The notes under the pieces were generated by a model. That model ran no database searches. It had not been told where the DNA came from and worked only from the letters and a program-made list of their open reading frames with translations. A DNA stretch of 15,070 bases from Anammoximicrobium sp964409865. Lineage in GTDB: Bacteria; Planctomycetota; Planctomycetia; Pirellulales; Pirellulaceae. The translations under genes were made by a program, and so were the position numbers. The first letter of the stretch is position 1. Each line of letters opens with the position of its first letter. Shown in pieces: positions 7,545-14,551 of this stretch. The stretch is from positions 1 through 15,070 of the forward strand of contig CAYPGE010000217.1 of the NCBI GenBank assembly GCA_964409865.1, given 5' to 3'.

Positions 7545-8549
7545 TTACACCTTGTCGGTGTACGAGATCAGGGCTTTCATGTAGTTGGCGCGTTCCAACT
7601 CGCTGGGGTCGGAGCAGCGGATGCGGCTCATGCTGCCTTTCAACTGCTCGACGGACTCGTACTCCTTTTCCTCCAGCCAGCTGTGCAGTTCCTGCAGCAT
7701 CTGCTTGAGGTAGCCGGGGCCGCGCTGCAACAGCACGGAGGCCATCATCACGATGTCGGCGCCGACCAGCAGGGACTTGATCACGTCCTCGGTGAAATGC
7801 ACGCCGCTGGTAGCGGCCAGCGAGGCCTGAACGTGATCGCGAAGGATGGCGATCCAGCGCAGCGGCAGCCGCAGTTCGTTGCGGGTGCTCAGCTGCAGAC
7901 TGGGTTGGAACCTCAGCTCTTCCAAGTCCACGTCGGGTTCCAGGAAGCGGTTAAACAGGACCAGGCCGGCCGCTCCGGCCTCCACCAGTCGCGTGGCGAA
8001 TTGGGGCAAACCGCTGAAGTACGGTCCCATCTTGACGGCCAGCGGGATCGTCAGCGATTCCTTGACGGCCGCCACCAGCTCCAAGTACCGTTGCTCGACA
8101 TCCTGGCCGCCCATCTTCGGGTCGGTCGGGATGAAGTAGATGTTCAGCTCCAGCGCATCCGCGCCGGCGTCCTGAATCATCTTGGCATACCGCACCCAGC
8201 CGCCTTTGGAGGCCCCGTTCAAGCTGCCGATCAGCGGGATGGAGAGCTTCTTCTTGGCCTCTTCCATCTGGGTCAGATAGGCCTCCGGCCCGATGCGGTA
8301 CTCGTCCAACTCCGGCAGGAAACCGTCGGCCTCGGCGAAGGAACCCGTGCCCTGGTCGTACAGCCGGGCCACCTCCATCGCCTCGTGCTCGATCTGTTCC
8401 TCGAACAACGAGGGCCAGACGGCGGCGGACGCTCCGGCCTCCTCCAGCCGCTGCAGGGACTCGAGCTTGCCGGTCAGCGGGCTGGCCGCAGCGACCAGCG
8501 GATTCTTCAGTTTCAAACCCAGGTAAGTGGTAGTCAAATCAACGCTCAC
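7545..8549 (-). CDS. Dihydroorotate-dehydrogenase-like flavoprotein coupled to nifJ
   Basis: A 334-residue FMN-type TIM-barrel protein of the dihydroorotate dehydrogenase superfamily. Visible family features are L-K-N-P-L (N16-P17) with A-A-A-S after strand 1, E-L-N-I (N136), V-K-M-G (K173), the F-N motif (N200), S-G-V-H (248-251) and G-A-D-I-V (263-267) at the phosphate-binding end. Where true class 1 enzymes read N-L-S-C-P-N with a catalytic Cys or Ser, this protein has N136-I-Y-F-I-P, so the catalytic base is absent and pyrimidine synthesis is unlikely. The start is GTG at 8549, with AAGGAG 7 bases upstream; it overlaps the nifJ stop as GTGA, so translation should be coupled. Homologues are commonly annotated as 'dihydroorotate dehydrogenase-like' and often sit beside nifJ (recalled family knowledge). 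I infer a redox role linked to pyruvate metabolism; the substrate is unknown. Confidence 0.9.
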   Translation of the reverse strand: MSVDLTTTYLGLKLKNPLVAAASPLTGKLESLQRLEEAGASAAVWPSLFEEQIEHEAMEVARLYDQGTGSFAEADGFLPELDEYRIGPEAYLTQMEEAKKKLSIPLIGSLNGASKGGWVRYAKMIQDAGADALELNIYFIPTDPKMGGQDVEQRYLELVAAVKESLTIPLAVKMGPYFSGLPQFATRLVEAGAAGLVLFNRFLEPDVDLEELRFQPSLQLSTRNELRLPLRWIAILRDHVQASLAATSGVHFTEDVIKSLLVGADIVMMASVLLQRGPGYLKQMLQELHSWLEEKEYESVEQLKGSMSRIRCSDPSELERANYMKALISYTDKV

Positions 8550-11500
8550 GATTGCACTCCTTCCTTCATGCCAGCTTGTTCCGCGACCTCACGCACGACG
8601 CCCGCCATCTGCTCGTAATAGTGCCACTGGTCGTCGATGTCCCGTTGTGCCAACGCGAACAGCTTCTCGGCGGCCGGCGGATTGCTCCGGGCGAGCATGG
8701 CAAAGCGTCCTTCGGTGGCGGCCAGTTCCTTGAACGACATGTTCGGCTTGCGGCTGTCCAACTGGAACGGACGGCCGCCGTCGTGAGACAGTCGCGGGTC
8801 GTAGCGGTACAACGGCCACAAGCCGGAGCGGACTACGTCCTTCTGATGGCTCATCGCCGTGGACATCTCGATTCCTTGCGCAATGCAGTGGGCGTACGCC
8901 ACGATCAGCGACGGCCCGCGATACGATTCGGCTTCCTGGAAAGCCTTGATGGTCTGGGCCGGATTGGCTCCGATCGCCACCTGGGCGACGTACACGTTGC
9001 CGTAGGAGGCGGCGATCATGCCCAGGTCCTTCTTGCGGTTCGGCTTGCCGCCCGCCGCGAACCGGGCCACCGCCGCCCGCGGCGTCGCTTTGGACGCCTG
9101 GCCGCCGGTGTTCGAGTAGGTTCCCGTGTCGAGGACCAAGATGTTCACATCGCGGCCGGAAGCCAAGACGTGATCCAGACCGCCGAAGCCGATGTCGTAG
9201 GCCCAACCATCGCCGCCCAGACCCCACACGCTCCTCCGCGTCAGCGCTTCCGCCACGCTGGCCAGACGGCGGGCCTCGGCCGAGTCGATCCCGGCCAGCC
9301 GTTTCAACAGTTCCTTGACCCGCAAGCGCTGATCGCGGATCTCGTCTTCCGTGTATTGCTTGGGCGCATTGGCGATGAGTTCGCCGACCAGGTCGTCGCC
9401 GATCTGGGACGCCAACTGCTGGCACAGATTCACGGCCAAATCCTGTTTCTCGTCGTACGCCAGCCGGAATCCCAACCCGAACTCGGCAGTGTCCTCAAAC
9501 AGCGAATTGGACCACGTCGGGCCGTAGCCTTCCGCGTTGGTCGTATAGGGCGTCGAGGGGAGGTTGCCGCCGTAGATCGAGGAGCAACCCGTGGCATTGC
9601 CGATGATCAACCGATCGCCGAACAACTGGCTCATGAGCTTGACATAAGGCGTCTCGCCGCAGCCGGCACACGCCCCGCTGTACTCGAACAACGGCAGCAG
9701 CAACTGCGAGCCCTTGACCGTGTTCGCCTTGGCCAAGTGGCGGTCCAAGTCCGGGATCTTGAGGAAGTAATCGTAGTTTTCCCGTTCTGCCTCGAGGTGC
9801 TCCAGCTTCGACTCCATGTTGATGGCCTTGCGCTTGACTTCCTCCTTGCTCTTAGCCGGGCAAACGTCCACGCACACGCCACAGCCCGTACAGTCGTCGG
9901 GCGCAACCTGGATCGTGAACAAATGGTTCTCCAACTCCTTGCCCTTGTAGTCCATCGCCTGGAACGCGGCGGGACGGCCGTTGAGCGATTCCTTCGGGTA
10001 GGCTTTGGCGCGAATCGCCGCGTGGGGGCAGACCAGCGCGCACAGGCCGCACTGGATGCAGATCTTCGGGTCCCAAATCGGGATGTCCAAGGCGATGCTG
10101 CGCTTCTCGAACTTGGACGTTCCCGTCGGGAACGTGCCGTCCACCGGCAGCGCGCTCACCGGCAACAGGTCGCCCTTGCCGGCGATGATCATGCCCGTCA
10201 CCCGCTCGACGAAATCGGGCACGTCGCCCCAGACCGGCGGCAGCCGCCTGAAGGTGCTGGTCACCTTGTCCGGGACCTTGACTTCGTGCAGGTGCTCGAC
10301 CGACGCGTCGACGGCCGCAAAGTTCTTCTGCACCACCGCCTCGCCGCGTTTGCCGTAGGTCTTCTTGATGGCCTTCTTGATGTGTTCGATGGCCTCTTCA
10401 CGGGGCAACACGTTGGCCAGGGCAAAGAAGCAGGTCTGCATGACCGTGTTCACGCGGCCGCCCATCCCGGCCGCCTTGGCCACGCCATAGCCGTCGATCA
10501 CGTAGAACTTCAACTTCTTGTTGATGATCGTCTCCTGGACTTCCTGCGGCAGATGATCCCAGACCTCGTCCGGGCCGAAAGGGCTGTTCAGCAGAAAAGT
10601 GGCCCCCACTTCCGCTTGTTCCAGTACGTCGACGCGCTCCAGGAACACAAACTGATGGCAGGCCACAAAACTGGCCCGCTCGATCAGGTACGCCGAGTCG
10701 ATCATCCGCGGACTGAATCGCAGGTGGGACACGGTGAGCGCCCCGGCTTTCTTCGAGTCGTACACAAAGTAGCCTTGGGCGTACAGGTCCGTGTTCTCGC
10801 CGATGATCTTGACCGAGTTCTTGTTGGCCCCCACCGTGCCGTCGGCCCCCAAGCCGTAAAACAACGCACAGCGCACGTCGGGCTCGTCGGTGTGGAAATC
10901 CGGATCGTGTTTCAGACTGGTGTGGGTCACGTCGTCGACGATCCCGACCGTGAAATGGTTCTTGGGCTTGGCGGCGTTCAGTTCGTCGAGCGCCGCTTTG
11001 GCCATGGCCGGCGTGAACTCCTTGGAGGACAACCCGTAGCGGCCGCCGATCACCAACGGCAGCTTCGCGCCGGCGCCCGCCCGCTCGGACCACCCTTCGA
11101 TCAGGGCCGTCAGGATGTCTTGATACAGCGGTTCCCCCGCCGCGCCGGGCTCCTTGGTGCGGTCCAGCACGGCGATGCCCTTGACCGTCGTGGGGATGGC
11201 CGCCAGGCAAGCCTGGATGTCGAACGGCCGGAACAGCCGCACCTTGAGCACGCCGACCTTCTGCCCCATCTTGTTCAGCTTCAGCACCGCCTCCTCGGCG
11301 GCGCCCACGCCGGAGCCCATCAGCACCAAGATGCGGTCGGCGTCCGGCGCGCCGGCGTAATCGAACAGATGGTACTGCCGGCCGACCAGCTTGGCAAAGC
11401 GGTCCATCGTCTCCTGGACGATCGCCGGGGTCGCGTTGTAGAACGGGTTGCAGGCCTCGCGCGCCTGGAAGAACACGTCCGGATTTTGCGCCGTGCCCCG

Positions 11501-12148
11501 CAACACCGGCTTGTCCGGATTCATGGCCCGCTCGCGGTGCGCCCGGATCAGGTCCTCGTCCAGCATCGCCCGGATGTCGTCGTCGCTCAGCAACTCGATG
11601 CGGTTGACCTCGTGCGACGTGCGGAAGCCGTCGAAGAAGTGCAAGAAGGGGACCCGCGCTTTGAGCGTGGCCGAATGGGCGATCATCGCCATGTCCTGGG
11701 CCTCGGCCACCGAATTGGCCGCCAGCATGGCCCAACCCGTGCTCCGCACCGACATCACGTCGTTGTGATCCCCGAAAATGGACAGCGCGTGCGTCGCCAG
11801 ACTGCGAGCTGCGATGTGGAACACCGTGGGTGACAGTTCGCCCGCGATCTTGAACATGTTGGGGACCATCAGCAACAGGCCTTGCGAGGCCGTGAAGGTG
11901 GTCGTCAACGCGCCCGCCTGGACGGCCCCGTGACACGAGGCCGACGCCCCGCCTTCGCTCTGCAGTTCGACTACGTCCGGCACCACACCGAACACATTCT
12001 TGCGGCCCTGCGAGGACCATTCGTCGGCCCATTCGCCCATTGGCGACGAGGGCGTGATCGGATAAATCGCGATCACCTCGCTCGACTTGTGGGCGACGTA
12101 CGACGCCGCTTCGTTACCATCGACCGTTACCCATTTACGCTCGCTCAC
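8546..12148 (-). CDS. nifJ: Pyruvate:ferredoxin (flavodoxin) oxidoreductase, single-chain
   Basis: Cytoplasmic enzyme converting pyruvate and CoA to acetyl-CoA and CO2 while reducing ferredoxin or flavodoxin; needs thiamine diphosphate and three 4Fe-4S clusters. At 1200 residues it has normal full length. Domains in order: pyruvate-binding domain with Y-P-I-T-P (29-33); transketolase-like domain II (about 260-410); gamma domain (about 425-625); a linker with F-E-K-R-S (680-684); and a two-cluster ferredoxin domain (C697, C700, C703, C707 and C753, C756, C759, C763). The TPP domain follows, with proximal-cluster cysteines C827, C830, C855 and C1088 and the G979-D-G ... N-T-G-G-Q TPP motif. All cluster ligands are present. 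I prefer the GTG at 12148: GAGGAG (12160-12155) lies 6 bases before it but directly abuts the ATG at 12154. The stop overlaps the next gene's GTG. The symbol follows the family; no nitrogen-fixation genes are in view. Confidence 0.97.
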   Translation of the reverse strand: MSERKWVTVDGNEAASYVAHKSSEVIAIYPITPSSPMGEWADEWSSQGRKNVFGVVPDVVELQSEGGASASCHGAVQAGALTTTFTASQGLLLMVPNMFKIAGELSPTVFHIAARSLATHALSIFGDHNDVMSVRSTGWAMLAANSVAEAQDMAMIAHSATLKARVPFLHFFDGFRTSHEVNRIELLSDDDIRAMLDEDLIRAHRERAMNPDKPVLRGTAQNPDVFFQAREACNPFYNATPAIVQETMDRFAKLVGRQYHLFDYAGAPDADRILVLMGSGVGAAEEAVLKLNKMGQKVGVLKVRLFRPFDIQACLAAIPTTVKGIAVLDRTKEPGAAGEPLYQDILTALIEGWSERAGAGAKLPLVIGGRYGLSSKEFTPAMAKAALDELNAAKPKNHFTVGIVDDVTHTSLKHDPDFHTDEPDVRCALFYGLGADGTVGANKNSVKIIGENTDLYAQGYFVYDSKKAGALTVSHLRFSPRMIDSAYLIERASFVACHQFVFLERVDVLEQAEVGATFLLNSPFGPDEVWDHLPQEVQETIINKKLKFYVIDGYGVAKAAGMGGRVNTVMQTCFFALANVLPREEAIEHIKKAIKKTYGKRGEAVVQKNFAAVDASVEHLHEVKVPDKVTSTFRRLPPVWGDVPDFVERVTGMIIAGKGDLLPVSALPVDGTFPTGTSKFEKRSIALDIPIWDPKICIQCGLCALVCPHAAIRAKAYPKESLNGRPAAFQAMDYKGKELENHLFTIQVAPDDCTGCGVCVDVCPAKSKEEVKRKAINMESKLEHLEAERENYDYFLKIPDLDRHLAKANTVKGSQLLLPLFEYSGACAGCGETPYVKLMSQLFGDRLIIGNATGCSSIYGGNLPSTPYTTNAEGYGPTWSNSLFEDTAEFGLGFRLAYDEKQDLAVNLCQQLASQIGDDLVGELIANAPKQYTEDEIRDQRLRVKELLKRLAGIDSAEARRLASVAEALTRRSVWGLGGDGWAYDIGFGGLDHVLASGRDVNILVLDTGTYSNTGGQASKATPRAAVARFAAGGKPNRKKDLGMIAASYGNVYVAQVAIGANPAQTIKAFQEAESYRGPSLIVAYAHCIAQGIEMSTAMSHQKDVVRSGLWPLYRYDPRLSHDGGRPFQLDSRKPNMSFKELAATEGRFAMLARSNPPAAEKLFALAQRDIDDQWHYYEQMAGVVREVAEQAGMKEGVQS

Positions 12149-12154
12149 GTGCAT

Positions 12155-12160
12155 CTCCTC
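12155..12160 (-). promoter_or_regulatory. Ribosome binding site that decides the nifJ start
   Basis: GAGGAG on the minus strand is immediately followed by ATG (12154-12152), leaving no spacer, whereas GTG (12148-12146) follows after 6 bases. The normal spacing favours GTG initiation. The proteins differ by only two residues. Confidence 0.6.
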
Positions 12161-12600
12161 AATCGGACGTTACGTGGTATGTGATTCATCTGTCTCCGGC
12201 AGCCGGACTGTCGTAGACGGGCGGCGGACTCCACGTCGAAGCCGCCGGCAAATCTGTTGGATTGGCTCGGCCCCTGCCGCACCGGATCCGTTGGGAGAGG
12301 CCCAACGCCGTCGCTGCTCGCCCCTGACGCCAACCGTCCGGCGGATGGTGAGAATGCTCAGGGACCATCGCCCCCGTGGACAGCCGAAGCACCGTCGCGG
12401 GAAAGTCGAGGAATCCGCAAGTCCCTTATGATACCGCGGTTCGTCTGCGACTCAACCGGCCTGACCGGCAGATTCTGTCGACGAGCAAAAGCCTCCCACG
12501 GCGATGCGGCCCGATTCAAGGCGCAGATCAGGCTGCCCAGGAATGCATCGCACGTGGTTCGCAGTACTTGGGTCTTGGATCTCCCGACGAACCGCGTTTT

Positions 12601-12629
12601 TTGACAACCCAAACATTGAGTTTTATGGA
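12601..12629 (+). promoter_or_regulatory. Candidate promoter upstream of tRNA-Leu
   Basis: A perfect TTGACA (12601-12606) in AT-rich sequence is followed after 17 bases by TATGGA (12624-12629), a half-consensus -10. A second option nearer the gene is TTGTAT (12671-12676), 18 bases, TATAAC (12695-12700), about 55 bases before the tRNA. Either could drive tRNA-Leu; the sequence alone does not choose. Confidence 0.35.
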
Positions 12630-12743
12630 AGCTTGCACGGCCGTTGAACTCGTTCGATTTGAATTACCCCTTGTATTTCTGTGTTCGCTTTGCCTATAAC
12701 TAAAGGCGGTCGCAGGAGGTCGGCATTCTGGCTTTGCAGGCTC

Positions 12744-12756
12744 CCTGCCCGCGTTG
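12744..12756 (+). repeat. Left copy of a 13-bp direct repeat flanking tRNA-Leu
   Basis: CCTGCCCGCGTTG ends exactly on the first base of the tRNA gene. An identical copy lies at 12879-12891, 135 bases later and beyond the tRNA 3' end. See findings. Confidence 0.7.
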
Positions 12757-12841
12757 CGGCCGTGGCGGAATTGGCAGACGCGCTAGGCTCAGGACCTAGT
12801 CCCAGTTAAATGGGGTGGAGGTTCAAATCCTCTCGGCCGCA
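12756..12841 (+). tRNA. tRNA-Leu (anticodon CAG)
   Basis: Complete class II tRNA of 86 bases. The acceptor arms GCGGCCG (12756-12762) and CGGCCGC (12834-12840) pair fully, with discriminator A at 12841. The anticodon stem CTAGG/CCTAG encloses loop CTCAGGA, giving anticodon CAG, which reads CUG. The long variable arm forms CCC/GGG around AGTTAAAT, and the T arm is GGAGG-TTCAAAT-CCTCT. The 3' CCA is not encoded. The gene borders an integrase and is the probable integration target; its 3' end is intact, as expected when an element restores the tRNA sequence on insertion. Confidence 0.97.
12818..12841 (+). other. Probable attachment site (left att core) at the tRNA-Leu 3' end
   Basis: Integrases of this type usually recombine within the T arm or acceptor 3' end of a tRNA, and an integrase gene in the same orientation starts 138 bases downstream. 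The matching second copy of the tRNA end should lie at the far end of the island, outside this window, so the core length cannot be fixed here. Position is inferred from family behaviour, not from a seen repeat. Confidence 0.45.
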
Positions 12842-12852
12842 CTTGGTATAAT
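12822..12852 (+). promoter_or_regulatory. Candidate integrase promoter straddling the tRNA 3' end
   Basis: A perfect TATAAT (12847-12852) preceded by TGG forms an extended -10 only six bases beyond the tRNA. A four-of-six -35, TTCAAA (12822-12827), lies 19 bases upstream inside the tRNA T loop. Transcription would start near 12859 and give a leader of about 120 bases before the integrase ATG. The -10 is convincing, the -35 is optional. Confidence 0.5.
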
Positions 12853-12878
12853 TGCTTGCCGAATCGGAACTTGCGATA

Positions 12879-12895
12879 CCTGCCCGCGTTGGGCA
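12879..12895 (+). repeat. Right copy of the 13-bp direct repeat, extended into a dyad
   Basis: CCTGCCCGCGTTG (12879-12891) repeats 12744-12756 exactly. In this copy the following bases complete a small inverted repeat, TGCCC-GCGTT-GGGCA (12881-12895), that the left copy lacks. It lies in the integrase leader and could be a recombinase or regulator binding site. Confidence 0.6.
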
Positions 12896-12922
12896 GCGCG
12901 GCGTTTTTCGAGGTCAAATGGC

Positions 12923-12956
12923 GGGGCGCAAAACGGTAGACTACCGTTTTGGCCCC
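12923..12956 (+). promoter_or_regulatory. Strong hairpin in the integrase leader
   Basis: GGGGC (12923-12927), one bulged G, and CAAAACGGT (12929-12937) pair with ACCGTTTTG (12943-12951) and GCCCC (12952-12956) around a 5-base loop AGACT. That is 14 bp with one bulge. It ends 23 bases before the integrase ATG, close to but not covering the ribosome site. No T-tract follows on either strand, so it is not an ordinary terminator. It could be an operator or accessory recombination site, or an RNA structure controlling integrase translation. Confidence 0.55.
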
Positions 12957-12979
12957 TGAGACTCCGAAAGGGCCGCATT

Positions 12980-14083
12980 ATGCCAAAGCTCGTCACTGCA
13001 GTTCCAAAATACCGCCGACATCGTGCAACCGGCCAGGCGATGGTCACAATTGGGGGCCGGGATTTTTACCTAGGCAAGTACGGGACGGTTGCCAGCCGGA
13101 AAGCCTATCGGCGCCGGATCCTGGAGTGGGAGGCCGAGGGACGCCCCGCCCATGTCGCCCCCGCCGGCGATATCACGATCACCGAGGTCTGCGTCGCATT
13201 CATGCGGCACGCCAAACGGCATTACGTAAAAAACGGCCGGATCACCGACGAATTCGCGAGCTATAAGGTCGTGGTCCGCTACCTCAAGGATCTGTACGGC
13301 ACCACGAACGCGGCCGAGTTCGGGCCCAAGGGGCTGAAGGCCATTCGCGAGGAGATGATCGCCGCTGGCAACTGCCGCAACTACATCAACGGCCAAACCA
13401 GCCGGCTGAAGCACATTTTCAAATGGGCCGCTGCCGAAGAACTTGTGCCCCCTGAGGTCTACCAGCGACTGGTCGTGGTGCCGGGGCTACAGAAGGGCAA
13501 GACGCCTGCCAGGGAGACGCCCCCCGTGGTGGCGGTCGATGACACCGTCGTCGAGGCGACGCTACCCTACCTCAAGGCCGTCGTCGGTGCGATGGTGCGG
13601 TTTCAGCGGTTCACCGGTGCCAGACCGGACGAGGTCTGCAAGATGCGCCCGAGGGACATCGACCGCACGAGCGACGTTTGGCGATATGTGCCGGGCGAGC
13701 ACAAAACCGAACACAGTGGCCGCGGGCGCATCATCTACATCGGGCCGCAGGCCCAGGATGTGCTGAAACCGTACCTGTTCGGCGACGATCTGCCCTGCTT
13801 CCGTTCGCCGCGAAGTCCCCAAGGGTTCAACAGTAGGTCGTATCACGACCGCATCCAGTCCGCGGTCGAACGGGCAAACCGAGATCGAGCCGAACGCGGA
13901 TTGGATGCCCTCCCGACTTGGTCGCCCAACCAACTGCGGCACGCTGCGGCCACACGGGTCCGGGCCGAGTTTGGCCTGGAGGCGGCCCAGGTCATCCTGG
14001 GCCACAGTAAGGCGGATGTCACTCAGGTATATGCCGAACGTGACATGCGACTGGGCGTAGAGGTCGCACGCCAGGTCGGGTGA
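12980..14083 (+). CDS. Tyrosine recombinase / island integrase
   Basis: Site-specific recombinase of 367 residues expected to integrate and excise the element at tRNA-Leu. The N-terminal arm (residues 1-60: PKYRRHRATGQAMVTIGGRD, then YLGKYG) matches the arm of integrases I associate with planctomycetes. A SAM-like core-binding domain covers about 65-165. The catalytic domain has every expected residue type: Arg in R-F-T-G-A-R-P-D-E-V, Lys in the hairpin H-K-T-E-H, His-x-x-x-x-x-Arg in R-H-A-A-A-T-R, His in L-G-H-S, and the nucleophile Tyr in V-Y-A-E-R-D near the C-terminus, so it is likely active. I chose the ATG at 12980 with GAAAGGG upstream; the open frame reaches back to 12815, but that part is inside the tRNA and leader. 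It lies just behind tRNA-Leu in the same orientation and is followed by a probable terminator. Confidence 0.95.
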   Translation: MPKLVTAVPKYRRHRATGQAMVTIGGRDFYLGKYGTVASRKAYRRRILEWEAEGRPAHVAPAGDITITEVCVAFMRHAKRHYVKNGRITDEFASYKVVVRYLKDLYGTTNAAEFGPKGLKAIREEMIAAGNCRNYINGQTSRLKHIFKWAAAEELVPPEVYQRLVVVPGLQKGKTPARETPPVVAVDDTVVEATLPYLKAVVGAMVRFQRFTGARPDEVCKMRPRDIDRTSDVWRYVPGEHKTEHSGRGRIIYIGPQAQDVLKPYLFGDDLPCFRSPRSPQGFNSRSYHDRIQSAVERANRDRAERGLDALPTWSPNQLRHAAATRVRAEFGLEAAQVILGHSKADVTQVYAERDMRLGVEVARQVG

Positions 14084-14111
14084 CCGGCAAACCGAAGCAG
14101 GGCTACAGTAG

Positions 14112-14150
14112 ACGCCGTGTTCCCTTTGACGGAGCCGGCGTTTTCTTTTG
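14112..14150 (+). terminator. Probable terminator of the integrase gene
   Basis: ACGCCG (14112-14117) pairs with CGGCGT (14136-14141), with an inner TCC/GGA pairing around CTTTGAC, followed by TTTTCTTTTG. It starts about 28 bases after the integrase stop. The long, partly paired loop makes it a moderate rather than strong terminator. Confidence 0.55.
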
Positions 14151-14222
14151 CGCTCATGGCCCCAACTGTGAATTCCCCACCGGTCTATCAGGCCATCTGC
14201 GTGACCGAGCGGCAGACAAAAT

Positions 14223-14253
14223 TTGCCACCGTCGAAATGCCCCTCGGTATAAT
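14223..14253 (+). promoter_or_regulatory. Promoter of the island HTH/DUF3102 operon
   Basis: TTGCCA (14223-14228, five of six) is followed after 19 bases by a perfect TATAAT (14248-14253). The start site would be near 14260, about 34 bases before the ATG at 14294. Spacing is long, but both hexamers are good. It shares GGTATAAT and the 19-base spacing with the candidate integrase promoter. Confidence 0.55.
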
Positions 14254-14293
14254 CCTGCGGGCTAGTTAGTTTACAGACGGAGGTGACGAAGAA

Positions 14294-14551
14294 ATGGGAC
14301 GTTTTTTTACCACAAGGCAAGTCGGTGAGATGCATCAGGCACCGGAATGGGAAGTCCGCCGGATCGTGGACCAACTCGAACCGCCTGTGGACCGGTTTGG
14401 CCTAAAGCGGATGATCCCGGACGAACGCGTGGGTGAAATTGCGGCACGCTTGCGGCATCGGCAACCAGGGGAGGCGATCGAAGCGGTTGGTCATGATCGC
14501 CTGCCGAGCGATTCTCCCAAAACGAAGGAACGAAGGAGGACGACGCGATGA
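14294..14551 (+). CDS. Small helix-turn-helix DNA-binding protein, possible excisionase or island regulator
   Basis: An 85-residue protein with a MerR/AlpA-like start: F-F-T-T-R-Q-V-G-E-M (residues 4-13) leads into a helix-turn-helix whose recognition helix is P17-E-W-E-V-R-R-I-V-D, and a wing with R-F-G-L-K-R-M-I-P (34-42) precedes a third helix. The tail from 57 on is polar and basic (K-T-K-E-R-R-R), likely disordered. The start is well supported by GGAGGTGA (14279-14286) 7 bases before the ATG. Its stop overlaps the next start as ATGA. A small HTH protein next to an integrase is often a recombination directionality factor, but it could equally be a transcriptional regulator; I recognise the fold, not the exact family. 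Confidence 0.8.
   Translation: MGRFFTTRQVGEMHQAPEWEVRRIVDQLEPPVDRFGLKRMIPDERVGEIAARLRHRQPGEAIEAVGHDRLPSDSPKTKERRRTTR

Larger units (their letters stand above)
12155..12755. other. Divergent intergenic region without a convincing gene
   Basis: About 600 bases separate nifJ (minus) from tRNA-Leu (plus). Short open frames of 60-119 residues occur on both strands, but none has a recognisable family, a good ribosome site, or composition unlike chance in GC-rich DNA. Two small hairpins are visible: TCCGG-CAG-CCGGA (12195-12207), about 45 bases before the nifJ start, and CGTTGGG-AGAGG-CCCAACG (12289-12307). Neither has a T-tract. They fall in the likely nifJ leader or promoter zone, but I cannot place a nifJ promoter. 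The right part, about 12595-12700, is more AT-rich and holds the candidate tRNA promoters. Confidence 0.5.

Noticed and set aside
8552..11833. Open frame of 1093 codons on the plus strand opposite nifJ
   Set aside because: It is the antisense shadow of a fully recognisable NifJ in GC-rich DNA. The peptide is rich in R, Q, H, V and D in the way antisense GC frames are and shows no family motif.
12376..12699. 107-codon plus-strand frame before the tRNA
   Set aside because: No ribosome site, no known motif, and its end overlaps the AT-rich promoter-like region.
12815..12979. In-frame upstream extension of the integrase to a GTG inside the tRNA
   Set aside because: It would translate the tRNA 3' end, promoter and leader hairpin. 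The ATG at 12980 gives the normal integrase N-terminus.
14080..14265. 61-codon frame with GTGA overlap with the integrase stop
   Set aside because: It runs through a probable terminator and the next promoter, has no recognisable family and no ribosome site of its own beyond chance.
13562..14374. 270-codon minus-strand frame opposite the integrase
   Set aside because: Antisense shadow of an integrase with complete catalytic residues.
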